Shown in pieces: positions 41,147 through 49,316 of a stretch of DNA of 51,218 nucleotides. Made by a program: the position numbers and the translations under genes. Under the pieces are notes generated by a model. The model saw only the letters and a program-made list of their open reading frames with translations. It was not told the DNA's origin and searched no databases. Within the stretch, counting starts at the first letter, position 1; the number at the start of each line of letters is the position of its first letter. Source of the DNA: Phycisphaerales bacterium (GTDB lineage Bacteria > Planctomycetota > Phycisphaerae > Phycisphaerales > UBA1924); NCBI GenBank assembly GCA_029260315.1, contig JAJDDM010000130.1, forward strand, positions 1 through 51,218, given 5' to 3'.

Positions 41147-42379
41147 ATGCTGATCCCAGGAAACGCCGCCATCGGCCAGTCCGGCGGGCCCACCGCCGTC
41201 ATCAACCAGTCCCTCGCGGGCGTCATCGACGGCCTCAGAGAATCCGGCGCGGGCGCAGGCGGCACGATCAAGAAGATCCTCGGCATGCGCCACGGCGTCC
41301 GCGGATTGACCCAAGACGACCTCCACGATCTCTCGGATATCCCGACAGAACGCCTCGACCGCATCGCCAACACGCCCTCGGCGGCCCTCGGCTCCACCCG
41401 CGACAAGCCCGATGAGACCTACTGCAAACGCATCCTTCAATCCTGCCAGAAGCACGACATCCGCTACTTCTTCTACATCGGCGGCAACGACTCCTCGGAC
41501 ACCTGCCGCATCGTCAACGAGCTCTCCGACGCTTCCGGCTACGAGCTGCGCTGCTTTCACATCCCCAAAACCGTCGACAACGACCTGATGGTCAACGACC
41601 ACACGCCCGGCTGGCCGTCTGCCGCCCGCTTCGTCGCCAAGGCCTGCATGGCCGACTTCATGGACAACATCTCGCTGCCGGGAATCAAAATCAACGTCAT
41701 CATGGGGCGCCACGCGGGGTTTCTGACCGGGGCGGCGGCTCTGGCGCGGCGCGCCGATCGCGCCCGGTCCACCGATGGCCCGCAGCTCATCTATCTGCCC
41801 GAGGTTCCGTTCGATCTTGAACGCTTCATCCACGACGTCGCCACCGTCTACGACGCCAAGGACCGCTGCCACATCGCCGTCAGCGAGGGCATCCAGGACA
41901 CCGACGGCAACTCGATCGGCGCGATGTTCATCCAGGGCGAGACCGACGCCCACGGCAACGTCCAGCTCTCCGGCTCGGGGGCTTTGGGCGACCAGCTCGC
42001 CGGGCTGCTCAAGGCCAAGCTCACGCCCGAGGGGGGCAAGCCGCCGAGGGTCCGCGCCGACACCTTCGGCTATATCCAGCGGTGCTTCCCCGACGCCAGC
42101 CCCATCGACCAGCGCGAGGCCCGCGGCACCGGTCGCTTCGCCGCCCGCCTCGCCGCCAGCGGCGATGTCGATGGCTCGGTCGCGATCATCCGCACGTCCA
42201 CGGCGGGCCCCGATGAGCACTACGCCAGCGAGTTCCGGCGCATCGACCTCGCCGATGTCGCCGCAAAGACCAGGCACATGCCCGAGGAGTTCATCGAGGG
42301 GACCAACGACGTGTCGCAGGCGTTCCTGCACTACGCCCGCCCGCTCGTGGGCGAGCTACCCGAATTCGATCGTTTGTAG
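41147..42379 (+). CDS. pfp: Pyrophosphate-type 6-phosphofructokinase
   Basis: A 410-residue phosphofructokinase. GQSGGPTAVINQ is the N-terminal nucleotide/PPi-binding loop, IGGNDSSDT at residues 111-119 replaces the ATP-type GGDGS, and PKTVDND at 140-146 has the Lys that marks PPi-dependent enzymes in place of the PGTIDND of ATP-dependent ones. IMGRHAGFLTGAAALAR is conserved. It interconverts fructose 6-phosphate and fructose 1,6-bisphosphate with pyrophosphate and works in both directions. The start at 41147 fits the family, with no obvious ribosome-binding site. It follows the toxin by 54 bp. PPi dependence is inferred from motifs. Confidence 0.88.
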   Translation: MLIPGNAAIGQSGGPTAVINQSLAGVIDGLRESGAGAGGTIKKILGMRHGVRGLTQDDLHDLSDIPTERLDRIANTPSAALGSTRDKPDETYCKRILQSCQKHDIRYFFYIGGNDSSDTCRIVNELSDASGYELRCFHIPKTVDNDLMVNDHTPGWPSAARFVAKACMADFMDNISLPGIKINVIMGRHAGFLTGAAALARRADRARSTDGPQLIYLPEVPFDLERFIHDVATVYDAKDRCHIAVSEGIQDTDGNSIGAMFIQGETDAHGNVQLSGSGALGDQLAGLLKAKLTPEGGKPPRVRADTFGYIQRCFPDASPIDQREARGTGRFAARLAASGDVDGSVAIIRTSTAGPDEHYASEFRRIDLADVAAKTRHMPEEFIEGTNDVSQAFLHYARPLVGELPEFDRL

Positions 42380-42402
42380 CTTATCTTCGATTTAATACAC
42401 AC

Positions 42403-43041
42403 ATGTTATACTTCGCCGTCACAGCCGCTGATAAGGAAACTGGCATCGAAATGCGCTTCAGCACCTGTGGCACGACGGCTGCTGATGCAAATGAACGACT
42501 CTGGGAGATGGGATCTCTTATCTCCGATTGCTTGGCAGCCGAACCACCGTTGGTTGACGTCGAGCACCGGAGCCGGCTCCAAGAGATCGATGATCTTGTG
42601 AAGGCCGGGGTATTGGACTCAGACGCCCTTGGCTCTGCACAAGGAGTTGTCTGGAGTTCGTTCAACGCAGCGACCGAAAGCGCCGCCAACTCGTCGATCG
42701 CTCAGATGATGAAGACTTGTTCGTATGAATGCAGCGCTGCAGATCGACATTTCCTGCATCAGACGCTCACAGGATGCCTAAATCGTGCTGATCGGCGACG
42801 GGAAATGGAGCAGTACTGCTGGCAGTGGGTCTATGAGTGCCCGTTGTTTGTTTCCGATCGATCACTGCGGACTTCCGAAGGCAATCTCCCGATATTCCCT
42901 GTCGTTTGGCAACTCGATGCTTTGCTTGAGAGCCGTGGCCAGATGAGTCGACTGCTAGCCACGCTGAGATTGATAGAGAACGACGGAGTCTACGAGTTCA
43001 AAGAGAGAATCATTGAACTGGAGAAGCAGCCAGGATCGTAA
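42403..43041 (+). CDS. Hypothetical protein, low-GC orphan
   Basis: A 212-residue protein starting MLYFAVTAADKETGIEMRFSTCG, with a moderately acidic, helical composition (VDVEHRSRLQEIDDLVKAGVLD, RRREMEQYCWQWVYECP). No signal peptide or transmembrane segment is seen, and I recognise no family. Codon use is less GC-biased than in neighbouring genes, and it lies between pfp and a toxin-antitoxin pair, so it may be recently acquired. The ATG follows an AT-rich stretch (GATTTAATACACAC) 23 bp after the pfp stop, without a clear ribosome-binding site; a leaderless transcript is possible. Confidence 0.6.
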   Translation: MLYFAVTAADKETGIEMRFSTCGTTAADANERLWEMGSLISDCLAAEPPLVDVEHRSRLQEIDDLVKAGVLDSDALGSAQGVVWSSFNAATESAANSSIAQMMKTCSYECSAADRHFLHQTLTGCLNRADRRREMEQYCWQWVYECPLFVSDRSLRTSEGNLPIFPVVWQLDALLESRGQMSRLLATLRLIENDGVYEFKERIIELEKQPGS

Positions 43042-43117
43042 AACCAAGAACACATAGAAGTTCGCCCTGATGCTCCAGCACACGAGCGAACACGAATAGG
43101 TCGGGAGTACACAGGCG

Positions 43118-43480
43118 TCAGTTCAGTCCTTCGCCATAGTCAAAGAACCGATCCACGACCGCCTCCAGCAACTGAGTCAGTTGCGGCTCACACAGCCGCC
43201 CCGCATGCTCACCGACCATGTCCGGCCGGACCTCGACAACCCAGCGCGGCATGACCCAGCAGGGCCTGGGCAATCCGTGAGCTACCCAGATCGCATCCTC
43301 ATCCACATCCTGATCGATCTCATCGTCGGTCGTCGCGCAAACAAACACGAGTAGCGCGGTCGGATCCGGCACAATCTCGCCAAGATCCAGGAAGACCGCT
43401 GGACGACGCTTTGTCTCGAACCCATCCAGGGGCGGACAGTCGTTGATCCAGTACGCCTCGCCAGTGCGATAGGTAGCCAC
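43118..43480 (-). CDS. MazF/PemK-like toxin of a Panacea module
   Basis: A 120-residue protein with the MazF/PemK-type SH3-like barrel pattern: GEAYWINDCPPLDGFETKRRPAVFLDL (the K/R-RP motif after the first strand), a second strand (ALLVFVCATTDD) and a final helix. Such toxins usually cut RNA, but this family assignment is from pattern and size only. It begins 6 bp after the stop of the Panacea-domain gene, so the two are one operon and the upstream protein is its likely antitoxin. Confidence 0.6.
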   Translation of the reverse strand: MATYRTGEAYWINDCPPLDGFETKRRPAVFLDLGEIVPDPTALLVFVCATTDDEIDQDVDEDAIWVAHGLPRPCWVMPRWVVEVRPDMVGEHAGRLCEPQLTQLLEAVVDRFFDYGEGLN

Positions 43481-43486
43481 TGGGAA

Positions 43487-44065
43487 TCACGCACCCGGTG
43501 ACTTGCGCTCATACACCCATGGCGCAACGCGCCGTGTTTGATCTCTCGCCGCCTGCCGAATCTGTCTCGCATGCGCGCGCAATCGAGCCTCCGCCCGCTC
43601 AGACTGCTCCCGAAACTCCTGCTCGATGTCGCTCAGCGGCATCAACGTGTCGCTCTTGACATTTCGCGGCAACGCCCCGCGCGCCTTTCTCCATGGCATC
43701 TCATCGTGCGTCATGTCCGAGAGTTTGAACCCCGAATAGTCGCGATATCGAATCCAAACGCTCTCAACGAGACCCCGCGTCTCCTCGGTCAACGCGGGCG
43801 GTTCCTCCGGGTGCTCGGTAATCGGGTTCTTTCTCCACTCCCTAAACTCGTGGTAAACCGCGCCTACCACCGGCCCGTCCCGCCACGCCCGGATCTCATC
43901 GCCGAACGCGGGTGATCCGGTCTCGACCATGTGCCAACCCTGCACATAATAAAGCAGCTTCTGCAACTGCATTGGCGTCAGGAACGCCGGCTCCTCAGGC
44001 TGCTCCTGAGCAACCCGCCAAAGCAGGTACCGTGCGACTTCTACTGCGGAGTGTGCTGATCGCAT
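43487..44065 (-). CDS. Panacea (DUF4065) antitoxin
   Basis: A 192-residue protein with the Panacea/SocA-like domain in its first 130 residues: SAVEVARYLLWRVAQE, LTPMQLQKLLYYVQGWHMVE (the L-Q-K-L-L-Y-Y core), and EIRAWRDGPVVGAVYHEFREW. Panacea domains are known to neutralise many unrelated toxins, a hyperpromiscuous antitoxin family. The C-terminal 50 residues (EQSERAEARLRAHARQIRQ) are a charged helix that may bind the toxin. A near-consensus promoter precedes it. Confidence 0.8.
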   Translation of the reverse strand: MRSAHSAVEVARYLLWRVAQEQPEEPAFLTPMQLQKLLYYVQGWHMVETGSPAFGDEIRAWRDGPVVGAVYHEFREWRKNPITEHPEEPPALTEETRGLVESVWIRYRDYSGFKLSDMTHDEMPWRKARGALPRNVKSDTLMPLSDIEQEFREQSERAEARLRAHARQIRQAARDQTRRVAPWVYERKSPGA

Positions 44066-44083
44066 ACCGAATCTCTACCGAAC

Positions 44084-44112
44084 ATTCTACTAGCCTTCTC
44101 TTCCGCTGTCAA
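44084..44112 (-). promoter_or_regulatory. Near-consensus promoter of the Panacea module
   Basis: On the minus strand, TTGACA (44112-44107) and TAGAAT (44089-44084) are separated by 17 bp. The -10 box ends 18 bp upstream of the ATG at 44065, so the 5' leader is very short and has no ribosome-binding site. Such a strong promoter is unusual in the window and fits a toxin-antitoxin operon that needs steady antitoxin supply. Confidence 0.6.
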
Positions 44113-44198
44113 GCGGATAGAGCAAGCGAACATATCGGCGAACCAGGCATCCCGCCCTGCCAGAATCCTCGGCCTTCCCACGCTCCCCATTCCGGCGC

Positions 44199-45383
44199 CT
44201 AGGCAGACACCCAATACCCCCCTACTGCCTCCCCCGACTCCAACCGCGCCACAATCTCCGCAACCTCAACGTCACGACACCCCTGAAGCGCCTCGCGAAC
44301 ATGCGCCTCCGTATGCGCATACCGCCCGTGCGAGCAAATGACAAATCCGCTCTCGCCCTCGCCCCGCTCCGCGCTGAACCCCAGCCTGCCGCCAGCCCGC
44401 AGCGCCCCCAACGCGCTCTCACAGAACGGCTCAAGATCGCCGAAATAGCAGAGCACATCCCCCGCCACGATCACGTCGAACGCCCTCTCATGATCGCGCA
44501 GAAACGCAACGAGCTCCGACTCGAACAGCTCGTCGTACACGCCTCGATCCCTCGCTCGCGCCAGCATCCCCGCCGAGAGATCCACCCCCACAAGTTCCCG
44601 CGCCCAGCCTCGCAGCCGCTCCCCGCACAACCCCGTCCCGCATCCGGCGTCGAGGACTCGCAGCCCCCCGCCGCCCCCCGGCTCGCCGAACTTCTCGCAC
44701 ATCCAAGCCTCGACAATCCCCGGCACGCGGTACTCCAGCACCTCCAGCACGCGATCGAAGTCCGGCGCAAACCGATCGAACAGATGACGCACATACCCAT
44801 CCGTCGCGCGAGCACGCATCGGCGCGGCCCCCACCGCCCCCAGCATGTGCCCCGCCGCCGGGTTTTCCGGATCGATCGCGGCTAACCGCTCCCAGCATCG
44901 CCGCTCGCGCGCCAGATCGCCCAGCCGGCGGTACGCCATCGCCAGGTTCTCCAGGCAATCGCCCGGATCCTCCACCAGCCCCGCCGCGCACTCCCAGAGC
45001 TGCGCCGCGTCGTCGCACGCCCCCTGGCGGAACCGCGCCGCCGCCAGATGCTCATAGGCCCAGCCGTTGCCCGGATCGCGCTGGATCACCTCCTCGAGCA
45101 GCGACGAAGCCTCCGCAACCTCTCCCACGCCGCACAGCGCGAACGCGTATGCGCACTGCACGCCCAGGTTGCTCGGACTCAGCGTCAGCGCACTGTGCAG
45201 CGCCGCCGCGGCTTCCTCGTATCGCCCCTCCCCGTTGAGCGCACACCCAAGCTCGAACCACGTTTCCGCGTCCCGCGGGCGATCGCCCAGGAAGTCCTGC
45301 AACTCGCCGACCACCGCAGATCGCGACGGCCCGCGCCCGATTGCGATCGGCGTCAGCCCGAGCGTCACCCGGTCGGCGGTCAT
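44199..45383 (-). CDS. TPR protein fused to a class I methyltransferase
   Basis: A 394-residue protein. Residues about 30-185 hold four or five TPR units (AETWFELGCALNGEGRYEEAAAALHSAL, GWAYEHLAAARFRQGACDDAAQLWECAA and so on). Then comes a Rossmann methyltransferase (RVLDAGCGTGLCGERLRGWA, VGVDLSAGMLARARDRG, FDVIVAGDVLCYFGDL). This layout resembles the TPR-methyltransferases that modify surface or secretion components in other bacteria, but the target is unknown. Its ATG overlaps the stop of the lipoprotein paralogue (ATGA), and it ends the five-gene operon. Confidence 0.85.
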   Translation of the reverse strand: MTADRVTLGLTPIAIGRGPSRSAVVGELQDFLGDRPRDAETWFELGCALNGEGRYEEAAAALHSALTLSPSNLGVQCAYAFALCGVGEVAEASSLLEEVIQRDPGNGWAYEHLAAARFRQGACDDAAQLWECAAGLVEDPGDCLENLAMAYRRLGDLARERRCWERLAAIDPENPAAGHMLGAVGAAPMRARATDGYVRHLFDRFAPDFDRVLEVLEYRVPGIVEAWMCEKFGEPGGGGGLRVLDAGCGTGLCGERLRGWARELVGVDLSAGMLARARDRGVYDELFESELVAFLRDHERAFDVIVAGDVLCYFGDLEPFCESALGALRAGGRLGFSAERGEGESGFVICSHGRYAHTEAHVREALQGCRDVEVAEIVARLESGEAVGGYWVSA

Positions 45384-46534
45384 GGCCGGCCGCCGAGTTC
45401 CTTCTCGATCTTCGCCCGGCGTGCCGCGTCGATCACACCCTCGCGCACCGCCAGATCCGCGATCTCCCGCAGCGTCCGGCGGACCTCATCGGTCAACTTG
45501 GACCGCTCCGGCGGCCGCGGGGGCTCGCCGGTCCCGAAGTACCACGCTTGCGGTCGATACTCGAACAGGGCCTCGATCACCCCAAACCGCCGGTGCTCGC
45601 CGAGCGTCCCCGTACGCAACAGTTCCATGAGCCCCTTGAGCAACCGCTCATCCTGACGATGCTCGATCACCGGCCCGCGCAGCCATGCGAGCACCAACTC
45701 CGTCTCGAACTCTTTCGACGCCAGCGCCTCGCCCAAGACCTCCATCGCCGCGTCGCTCTGGTTGCGCACCAGCGCCATGATCGTCGTCTCCAACTCGTCG
45801 GCCTCGGGATCGAGCTGCGATCGCCACAGCCCAATCAGCTCTGCGCCCGGCGAGCGATCCGCCGCGCTCGCCTCGATCAACGCCGCCTGCCGCGGGCCCG
45901 GTTCGCTGTACAGCGGATCGGCGCTCAGCCGATCCAGCACGTCGGTATTCCCCGCCACCGCGTGAAGCACCCGCGTCAACTGCAAGAACCGCGGATCGAC
46001 CGCCATCGCGACCTCCGGCGGATCCAGCCGGTCCAGATACGCGCGGTCAAGTAAGTTTCGTGCCAATCGCTCGTGATCTTTCGGCTCCGAAGACTCCGCA
46101 ATTGCGATCGCCTCCTTCGCCATCACAGTGAGCGCGGGCGGCGAACTCGCGTCGGGCAACCCCGCGGAGTCCGAAACTCCGCCGGGCGGATCGCCGAGTC
46201 CGCCTGAATCATCAGCGGGCTCGCGCGTGTCTTCGTTCCCGCTCGCCTGCATCGCCGCGTCTCCCGTCTCGTGTCCAGCCTCGCCGCGCGTGTCTGCGCC
46301 GCGCGCGTCCGACCGGCGCGCCCCATCCTCCGACACCGCCCCGCACGCGCCGAGCGCAACCAACGCCCCCAGCCCGATCCATACCCCATAACCTATCCCG
46401 AAACCCAAATGGAAGATTCCACCTCGAAAACTGGGAGACCACGGAGTCTGAAATCCGGAGATCTTCCTTTCTCTGTGCCCTCTGTGTCTCTGTGGTGATT
46501 CTTTGGTCTTGGGATTTGTTCTAGGAGACCGCAT
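45380..46534 (-). CDS. Lipoprotein paralogue of the 46521 protein
   Basis: A 384-residue protein. The first 60 residues include repeat-derived sequence (SPQRHRGHRERK...), then a likely lipoprotein signal, GYGVWIGLGALVALGACG, with Cys near residue 64. An acidic, disordered region follows, then about 260 residues that align with the next gene's protein: RNLLDRAYLDRLDPPEVAMAV matches SKHLGSPDFLDRLDPPEAYQVY, and later GELLRTGTLGEHRRFGVIEALFEYRP matches MVIHGTVGEGWHETILEAVFDFNP. So the two are tandem paralogues. I do not recognise the family. The start at 46534 overlaps the upstream gene by 14 bp, and later starts are possible. Confidence 0.7.
   Translation of the reverse strand: MRSPRTNPKTKESPQRHRGHRERKISGFQTPWSPSFRGGIFHLGFGIGYGVWIGLGALVALGACGAVSEDGARRSDARGADTRGEAGHETGDAAMQASGNEDTREPADDSGGLGDPPGGVSDSAGLPDASSPPALTVMAKEAIAIAESSEPKDHERLARNLLDRAYLDRLDPPEVAMAVDPRFLQLTRVLHAVAGNTDVLDRLSADPLYSEPGPRQAALIEASAADRSPGAELIGLWRSQLDPEADELETTIMALVRNQSDAAMEVLGEALASKEFETELVLAWLRGPVIEHRQDERLLKGLMELLRTGTLGEHRRFGVIEALFEYRPQAWYFGTGEPPRPPERSKLTDEVRRTLREIADLAVREGVIDAARRAKIEKELGGRP
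46438..46496. repeat. 59-bp inverted-repeat element encoding part of a lipoprotein N-terminus
   Basis: ACCACGGAG (46438-46446) and CTCTGTGGT (46488-46496) are inverted ends with one mismatch, and between them are CACAGAG-type units. Read on the minus strand, they encode HRGHRERK near the N-terminus of the lipoprotein paralogue. The sequence belongs to the same family as the element at 18835-18956. Confidence 0.6.
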
Positions 46535-47354
46535 CGTCGTCCTCCCAATCCCGCCCGATCTCCTTCATCGCCAGGCGGATTTTCGCCTCCAGCCCCGGCG
46601 TCTGGAGCTTCATCGCCAGAATCGCGTGCCGGCCCAGACGCTCCAGCGAGTCCTTCGACGCGCCGGACGCCAGCGCCCGCAGCGGCGGCCTCGGCTTGCG
46701 ACACGTCCCGTACCACGCCGGGTTGAAATCGAACACCGCCTCCAGGATCGTCTCGTGCCACCCCTCGCCGACGGTGCCGTGAATCACCATCCGCTCGCAG
46801 CATTCCAAGACCGGCGTCTCGTTGCGCTTGGGAAGCATCATCTCGCGCAACCAGTTGGTTCGGTACTCTTGGTCTTGAGCCTCGTCGTTCATCACCCGCT
46901 CGAACAGGTCCATCGCCGGGCGCGTCTGGTTCACGAAGATCGCCCGCACCACGTTGTCGGCATAGACCGACTCGGGCGCGAGGTGCCCCTCCCAGTACGC
47001 GATCGTCGGCCCCGACGCCGGGCGATCCACCGCCAGCGCCCGGATCAACAGCTCGATCAGCAGGTCGTACGACTGGAACCCGCGGCTGGCGGTCAGATTC
47101 ACCAGCGTCTGGCGGGGCAGCGCCGCGTCCTGGCCCATCAGCGTCTTGACGATCCGGGCCGCGCCGAGCTGGTGCGGCTGATACACCTGATACGCCTCCG
47201 GCGGATCGAGCCGATCCAGAAAATCCGGCGATCCCAGATGCTTGGAGAGCTCCTGGTGATCCTGCGGATCGCTGCTCATCGCGAATCGGCGAGCGGTATC
47301 CACCAGCTCTCGCGGGTTCTTCGAGTCGCGCAAAATGGTCGGGTCCATCGCCAT
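46521..47354 (-). CDS. Cytoplasmic paralogue of the lipoprotein
   Basis: A 277-residue helical protein, MAMDPTILRDSKNPRELVDTARRF..., without a signal peptide. Repeating segments resemble HEAT/helical repeats (LGSPDFLDRLDPPEAYQVY, LLIELLIRALAVDRPAS, LVNLTASRGFQSYDLLI). It is clearly related to the downstream lipoprotein (see that entry), so one copy is cytoplasmic or secreted by another route and one is membrane-anchored. I know no function. It follows the metallopeptidase gene by 11 bp within the operon. Confidence 0.7.
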   Translation of the reverse strand: MAMDPTILRDSKNPRELVDTARRFAMSSDPQDHQELSKHLGSPDFLDRLDPPEAYQVYQPHQLGAARIVKTLMGQDAALPRQTLVNLTASRGFQSYDLLIELLIRALAVDRPASGPTIAYWEGHLAPESVYADNVVRAIFVNQTRPAMDLFERVMNDEAQDQEYRTNWLREMMLPKRNETPVLECCERMVIHGTVGEGWHETILEAVFDFNPAWYGTCRKPRPPLRALASGASKDSLERLGRHAILAMKLQTPGLEAKIRLAMKEIGRDWEDDDAVS

Positions 47355-47365
47355 ATATTGCTACG

Positions 47366-49306
47366 TTACGGGGGGTATGTGATCGCCGGGTGCGTCCGGA
47401 CGACCGTCGCCTGGATCAGATCGAGATCATGCGCCAGCGGCGTCGTCGTTCCATAGCCGTAGGTCATGAAGTTCTCGCTCCACGGATGACCCTTCACGAC
47501 TCCCTTCTGATTCTTGCAGTCCATGCCGTCGCCCGACAGCGGGGGGTTCGGGCTCCAGCCGCTCCCGCGATGCGCGAGGCCCAGGATGTGCCCGAGCTCG
47601 TGCGCGAGATTGATCCCGCAGTTCCAGACGTACTGCGCCGCCGTCCACGCCGGCGGCGCGCCCGCCAGCGTGCCACGACTCCACACCACCGGGCAATGGC
47701 ACGCATAGAGCTGTCCCATCATCGCCGCCGTGAACGGGTTCGCCGCGGTGTTCCGCGCGCTCACATACCCCTTGTCGTAGTTCTTCGCCTGCGTCGTGCG
47801 CTTGGTCGGATTGATCGTCTGCATGCTCTTGACGACGCCCGCCGCGTCCTTCGGCACGCCGCTGGGCTTGATCCACGATGCGCTGGGGCTGCCGCCGAGC
47901 TTCTTGGTGATCCCGGTCCCCCCGCCCTGATACCACAGCTTGCCGCCGGCCCACTTGGTCTTCACGGCGATCCCCGCGATGCCGTTGCGGTCCACCGCCG
48001 CGGCGTTGCCCTGCGACGTGCTGTGACAGAACGAGAAGTTGATCGCCCCGGGCCGGAAGTTGTAACGCGTCGCCCGCGACACGACGTTGTGGTTCACGTT
48101 GCGCGTGTGGCGATTGCTCGTCACCGTCGTCTGGAAGATCCCGTTGGTGTTGCCCGCAGGGAAGAGCGTCGCGCCGTCGAACCCCGTCACGTTCGGATCC
48201 GGCACCATCAGCACGCCCGCCTGGTAGACGATCGCCCGCACCACCTGCATGATGCTGTTCGCTTGGGCCGAGGGCATGATCGCGGTCGTCTGCCAGTTGC
48301 CGCCCGTGCCGTTCAGGAACGTCACCCGGTACGGCAGCGTGCCCAGCTTGCCCACCCACGCCCGGTACGTCGCCAGCACCGGACCGCTGTTGGATTCCCA
48401 GTGTACCTGGATCGTCGCCATCGTGTCCGCGGCGTTGCCCGTGCCGCGCACGCGGATCGACGTCCCGCTCGCGCTGCCCACGATCACCGCCGGCCCGCTG
48501 ACCACCCGCCAATGGAACTTGCTGGTGTCCAGGTTGCTGGGCTCGTAGTACGTCAGCGTCAGGCGGGCCGCGCGTGTGGCGAGATTCGGATCCCCCGCCG
48601 CCAGGATGGGGATCACCGACGGATTCGGCAGTGCGTTGAGCGCCGGCGCAGCGGGGGCGGCGGTCACCTGCGCCGCCGCCGGGATCGTCCCCGCCGCAAG
48701 CCCCGCGGGCATCGCGGGCCTGGGCGGCATGTGCGCCGGCGCAGCCGGGATCGGGATCACCGGGCAGATCTCCACCCGAGGCGTGAACGCCGTGCCCTTG
48801 ACCGTCGAGAACCTCGTCACGTCCCCCGCGGCGTTCCGCCGCACAGGAACCGCCGTCGGCCCGGCGAGGTTCGTGCTGACCATCTCCTCCTCGATGGTCA
48901 CGCGCACATGCAGCCGGAAGCAGCGGTAATCGTCGAAGAACCAGCCGCCGTCCAGCCACGGACTGAGCAGGTATATATCCCGCAGCGGCTGGCGATACGG
49001 ATACCGCAGCGTCGCCCGCACCTGTCCGAGATTGTCGTCGCCGAACAGATCCTTCTCGATGATCCGCAGGCGCACCTCGACCGAATCGCCTGGACCGTGC
49101 CCCGAGACATCAACCACCCGCGACCAGTCCGCCTCGCGCAGCGTGATCGAATCGCCGGTGTGGACGCTGAACTCCCGGTTGGAGTCGCCGACGGCGGTTC
49201 CGTCGATCGACGCGTGCAGGTGCCACTCTCCGGCGCCCCAGATCCAGTCCGAGTCGTCGAGCACATCGACGCTCACCAGCCGCACCTTGATCTTGGTGAC
49301 CGCCAT
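47366..49306 (-). CDS. Zinc metallopeptidase, likely injection-system cargo
   Basis: A 646-residue protein with a zinc-metalloprotease signature, HELGHILGLAH at residues 569-579 (HExxHxxGxxH), and the met-turn-like NFMTYGYG about 40 residues later. The N-terminal 150 residues look like a C2/beta-sandwich domain (KIKVRLVSVDVLDDSDWIWGAGEWHLHASIDG), and the middle is Ala/Pro-rich. There is no signal peptide, suggesting a non-Sec route. It directly follows the LysM/PG-binding gene (10 bp), a pairing I associate with cargo of contractile injection or type VI systems, but no structural injection genes are in the window. Confidence 0.7.
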   Translation of the reverse strand: MAVTKIKVRLVSVDVLDDSDWIWGAGEWHLHASIDGTAVGDSNREFSVHTGDSITLREADWSRVVDVSGHGPGDSVEVRLRIIEKDLFGDDNLGQVRATLRYPYRQPLRDIYLLSPWLDGGWFFDDYRCFRLHVRVTIEEEMVSTNLAGPTAVPVRRNAAGDVTRFSTVKGTAFTPRVEICPVIPIPAAPAHMPPRPAMPAGLAAGTIPAAAQVTAAPAAPALNALPNPSVIPILAAGDPNLATRAARLTLTYYEPSNLDTSKFHWRVVSGPAVIVGSASGTSIRVRGTGNAADTMATIQVHWESNSGPVLATYRAWVGKLGTLPYRVTFLNGTGGNWQTTAIMPSAQANSIMQVVRAIVYQAGVLMVPDPNVTGFDGATLFPAGNTNGIFQTTVTSNRHTRNVNHNVVSRATRYNFRPGAINFSFCHSTSQGNAAAVDRNGIAGIAVKTKWAGGKLWYQGGGTGITKKLGGSPSASWIKPSGVPKDAAGVVKSMQTINPTKRTTQAKNYDKGYVSARNTAANPFTAAMMGQLYACHCPVVWSRGTLAGAPPAWTAAQYVWNCGINLAHELGHILGLAHRGSGWSPNPPLSGDGMDCKNQKGVVKGHPWSENFMTYGYGTTTPLAHDLDLIQATVVRTHPAITYPP

Positions 49307-49316
49307 CGCCCTCCCC

